Source of the DNA: Actinobacteria bacterium UBA6100 | GTDB lineage: Bacteria > Actinomycetota > Coriobacteriia > Anaerosomatales > Anaerosomataceae | Length of the DNA: 64,000 nt | Reading direction: 5' to 3' | NCBI GenBank assembly: GCA_002423585.1 | Contig: DIWS01000002.1 | Span: forward strand, 216,709 to 280,708 | Shown here: positions 61,840-64,000 of the stretch, piece after piece | Position numbering within the stretch: position 1 is the first letter of the stretch | Layout of the letters: every line of letters begins with the position of its first letter | Notes under the pieces: model-generated | Told to the model about the DNA's origin: nothing | The model's input: only the letters and a program-made list of their open reading frames with translations | Database searches by the model: none | Translations under genes and position numbers: made by a program

Positions 61840-62904
61840 CTACCCGACGTACCGCTTCTCCACGTACGGCGAGGTGAATGCCGCGAGCGTGGCCGCATAC
61901 GTTGGGACGAATGCGATCGCGTCGCCGAGGTGCAGGTCCTCGGGCAGGTCGTGGACGTCGAGCACGAGGTGATCGCTCGAGGCGCCGAGCACCCGGATGC
62001 GCGGATCGACCGGCGCGAGCCCCTCGGGCACAACGTCCTGCCGGCCCATCGCGAGGATCGCGCGACGGCGGTCGCCCCGGTCCTCGAAGGTCGGCCGTCC
62101 GCCGAACGCGTCCTGCGCGCTCGTACCCTTCGGCTTGCTGGGCTTCACCATGCACTCGATCACCGGCGCGCTCACGGTGATCGCATCGGTGTGCAGCCCG
62201 AGGATGGGCTCACGCGTGACCGTGGAAACGCCGAGCAGGATGGACTCGCCGATACGCAGGCTGTCTATCCGCTCGGGCAGGATGCCGTCCACCAGCGCAT
62301 CGAGTGAGCTCGACATGCCCCCACTCACGTGGAGATGTCGGCCAAGTCGGGCTTCTGCAGTCTGTGTAAGCGCCACCAGTTCGCCGAGGTTCTCCGCGTC
62401 GGGCACGATCGCCCCGTAACACGTGAGACTCGCGCCGATGCCGTAGACCTCGATGTTCGCGAGCGCCTCAGCGGCATCCAGGAACGCCGGCAGGTCGGCG
62501 GGCAGCATGCCCTCACGCAGATCGCCGAGGTCCACCATCGCCACGATGCGGTGCCGCTTGCCGAGGGTCCGCGCGGCGACATCGAGCGCGCGCACGGTCT
62601 CGATCTCGCTCTCGAGTGAGACGTCGATGAGCCGTACCGCCTCGTCGGCCCGCGCGAGCGACGGCGCCCGGAGCGACCAGAACTCGGCGTTCACGCCCGC
62701 CTCGCGCAAGCCCGCGACGTTCTCAAGCCGTGAATCGGCGATTCCGGCCGCGCCGCCGGCGAGCATGGCGCGCGCCACCGCGGGCGCACCGCACGTCACC
62801 TTCGTGACGCCGTAGACCCCTCGCCCGCCGAGCGCATCAACCACGCGGCGTGTGTTCTCGGTGACCTTGGCCAGATCGATGGTGACGGTGGCCTTGGCGA
62901 GCAT
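61840..62904 (-). CDS. Alanine/ornithine racemase-family PLP enzyme
   Basis: A 354-residue fold type III PLP enzyme. The lysine is in VYGVTKVTCGAP near residue 34, and later strings (YGIGASLTCYG, SGGMSSSLDAL, LRIGESILLG) match the Orr/YhfX group of amino-acid racemases. The substrate is not clear, but ornithine or alanine are possible. The start has GGGAGG at 5 bases. It ends 3 bases past the convergent sugar dehydrogenase gene. Confidence 0.85.
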   Translation of the reverse strand: MLAKATVTIDLAKVTENTRRVVDALGGRGVYGVTKVTCGAPAVARAMLAGGAAGIADSRLENVAGLREAGVNAEFWSLRAPSLARADEAVRLIDVSLESEIETVRALDVAARTLGKRHRIVAMVDLGDLREGMLPADLPAFLDAAEALANIEVYGIGASLTCYGAIVPDAENLGELVALTQTAEARLGRHLHVSGGMSSSLDALVDGILPERIDSLRIGESILLGVSTVTREPILGLHTDAITVSAPVIECMVKPSKPKGTSAQDAFGGRPTFEDRGDRRRAILAMGRQDVVPEGLAPVDPRIRVLGASSDHLVLDVHDLPEDLHLGDAIAFVPTYAATLAAFTSPYVEKRYVG

Positions 62905-63161
62905 GGAGCCTCCCGGGAGTCGTGACGTGTCAACCGCCATCGTACGCCACAACGATGCGGGGCCCTGCGCCTCCGCGCAAGACCCATGCGCATGAACATG
63001 GGTATGGACTGCATAGCGGCGTCTGACCCCTGCCGACCGGCGCTCACCAACCGGGTTCGGGTGCGCCTTCTCACGGGTCTCCGCCGCCGCACACTGCGGT
63101 CACACCATCGCCGGCTCACGGTGATGTGCGATCTGTCGGCTGCGTGAGGAACGGAGGAGCG
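62905..63161. other. Divergent gap between racemase and AOR genes
   Basis: About 260 bases with no gene seen. It should hold promoters for both divergent genes; no clear -35/-10 pair could be picked out. Confidence 0.4.
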
Positions 63162-64000
63162 ATGAACGGCAACTGGGGGGTAGCACTCGTTGTGGACCTG
63201 GGGAGTCGATTGGTTGAACGCCGCGAACTTCCCGAGGCATGGTTCCGCGACTACATCGGCGGTGAGGGCGTGGCGATGCGCCTGTTCGCCGAGATGGTGG
63301 ACTTCGACGGGCTGCCGCTTGAGGCCTCACAGCCACTGATCGCGGCGGTCGGTCCACTCACCGGCACGGCCGCACCGTCCTCGGGGCGCACGTGCTTCGT
63401 CTTCAGATCTCCCGCGTCGGGCGCGATCGGTGCGGCGAACGTGGGCGGTCAGCTCTCACCCGCCATCAAGAAGGCCGGCTACGACCTCATCGTGTTCACG
63501 GGCGAGTCTGACAACCCCGTGTATGTGGTGATCGATGACGATGAAGTCGAGATCCGTGACGCGATGCATCTCTGGGGTAAGGGCGTGCACGATACCGAGG
63601 TGGCGATACGGGAGCAGCTCGGCGGCAAGGGCTGGCAGATCGCATCGATCGGCCCGGCCGGCGAGAACGGCGTGCTCTTCGCATCGATCATGACCGACGC
63701 GGAGCGGGCTGCCGGCCGCGGCGGCGGCGGCGCGGCGATGGGAGCGAAGGGTCTCAAGGCGTTCGTGGTGCACGGCACGAAGCCGCTGCCGATCGCCGAC
63801 CCCGAGGCGCTCAAGGAAGCCGCCAAGCAGGCGCGCGAGGAGTTCCTGCACGAGGAGTTCGTGGAAGCCGAACTCAAGCCGTTCGGCACCCCGAGCTTCT
63901 ACGACTCGATCAGCGCGCTCGGCATACTGCCCACACAGAACTGGCGCCGGACCACGTTCGACGAGTCACTGCCGACACTCGGCCATGCGGCGTACCACGA
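63162..64000 (+). CDS. Aldehyde:ferredoxin oxidoreductase, N-terminal part (runs off right edge)
   Basis: A tungsten- or molybdenum-pterin enzyme of the AOR family, oxidising aldehydes to acids with ferredoxin. The first 279 codons are present. Seen are the N-terminal VVDLGSRLVERRELPEAWFR and the GGEGVAMRLF cofactor loop. Further on are GPLTGTAAPSSGRTCFVFRS, AAGRGGGGAAMGAKGLKAF and GIPLTQNW-like GILPTQNWR. The Cys residues of the [4Fe-4S] site and the second pterin motif lie beyond 64000. The ATG at 63162 has GGAGGAG at 2-8 bases. With formate dehydrogenase it is the second tungsto-/molybdo-enzyme in the window. Confidence 0.94.
   Translation, partial: MNGNWGVALVVDLGSRLVERRELPEAWFRDYIGGEGVAMRLFAEMVDFDGLPLEASQPLIAAVGPLTGTAAPSSGRTCFVFRSPASGAIGAANVGGQLSPAIKKAGYDLIVFTGESDNPVYVVIDDDEVEIRDAMHLWGKGVHDTEVAIREQLGGKGWQIASIGPAGENGVLFASIMTDAERAAGRGGGGAAMGAKGLKAFVVHGTKPLPIADPEALKEAAKQAREEFLHEEFVEAELKPFGTPSFYDSISALGILPTQNWRRTTFDESLPTLGHAAYH

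Overview
The window is high-GC bacterial chromosome with strong Shine-Dalgarno sites and many GTG starts. It has no outer-membrane biogenesis genes but does have lipoproteins, Tat-exported redox enzymes and large multiheme cytochromes c. This fits an anaerobic actinobacterium of the Coriobacteriia / Anaerosomatales (OPB41) kind. That placement rests on gene content and composition, not on a marker search. No rRNA, tRNA, insertion sequence or CRISPR array was seen.

Region by region. 1-2736 (minus): tilS-hpt-ftsH. 2880-10270: a formate dehydrogenase operon (selenocysteine catalytic subunit, 4x[4Fe-4S] subunit, cytochrome b subunit), a divergent pair of extracytoplasmic thiol/selenol lipoproteins, and fdhE. 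10285-12870: an 8-heme cytochrome c and a small redox operon (membrane protein, glutaredoxin, ferredoxin:thioredoxin-reductase/Rieske fusion). 13009-17850: a WalJ-like hydrolase and a cobalamin-riboswitch-controlled btuF-btuC-btuD-cobO operon. 18021-23669: a lipid-looking cluster (serine-palmitoyltransferase-like enzyme, patatin, CDP-alcohol phosphatidyltransferase, LpxL-type acyltransferase, GNAT-type acyltransferase). 23683-32993: housekeeping and unknown genes, including a receiver-less CheB, a DUF2779 Fe-S nuclease, GDPD, an 860-residue membrane protein and a duplicated small beta-domain gene with one decayed copy. 33160-40298: a defence/toxin-antitoxin island (Phd antitoxin, NERD helicase, MNT-HEPN pair, DUF2075 nuclease-helicase with MazG, NERD membrane protein). 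40428-45151: small proteins, N-formylglutamate amidohydrolase, a 12-heme cytochrome with Ig-like repeats and a lipoprotein. 45177-52841: an ABC exporter and a dppA-B-C-D-F peptide importer. 53007-58540: a MalY/PatB aminotransferase, two membrane proteins, a 28-heme cytochrome c and a divergent PARG-like protein. 58912-64000: a secreted surface protein, a nuclease lipoprotein, a PQQ-type sugar dehydrogenase, a PLP racemase and the start of an aldehyde:ferredoxin oxidoreductase.

How the genes work together. Formate would be oxidised outside the membrane by the Tat-exported Sec-dependent enzyme, with electrons going through the Fe-S and b-heme subunits to quinone. The 8-, 12- and 28-heme cytochromes could carry electrons across the cell envelope to external acceptors. 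Two in-frame UGA codons (3875-3877 plus strand; 8924-8926 minus strand) are read as selenocysteine: one in formate dehydrogenase with an E. coli-type SECIS at canonical spacing, the other replacing the peroxidatic cysteine of a lipoprotein peroxiredoxin. The cell must therefore carry selA/B/C/D elsewhere.
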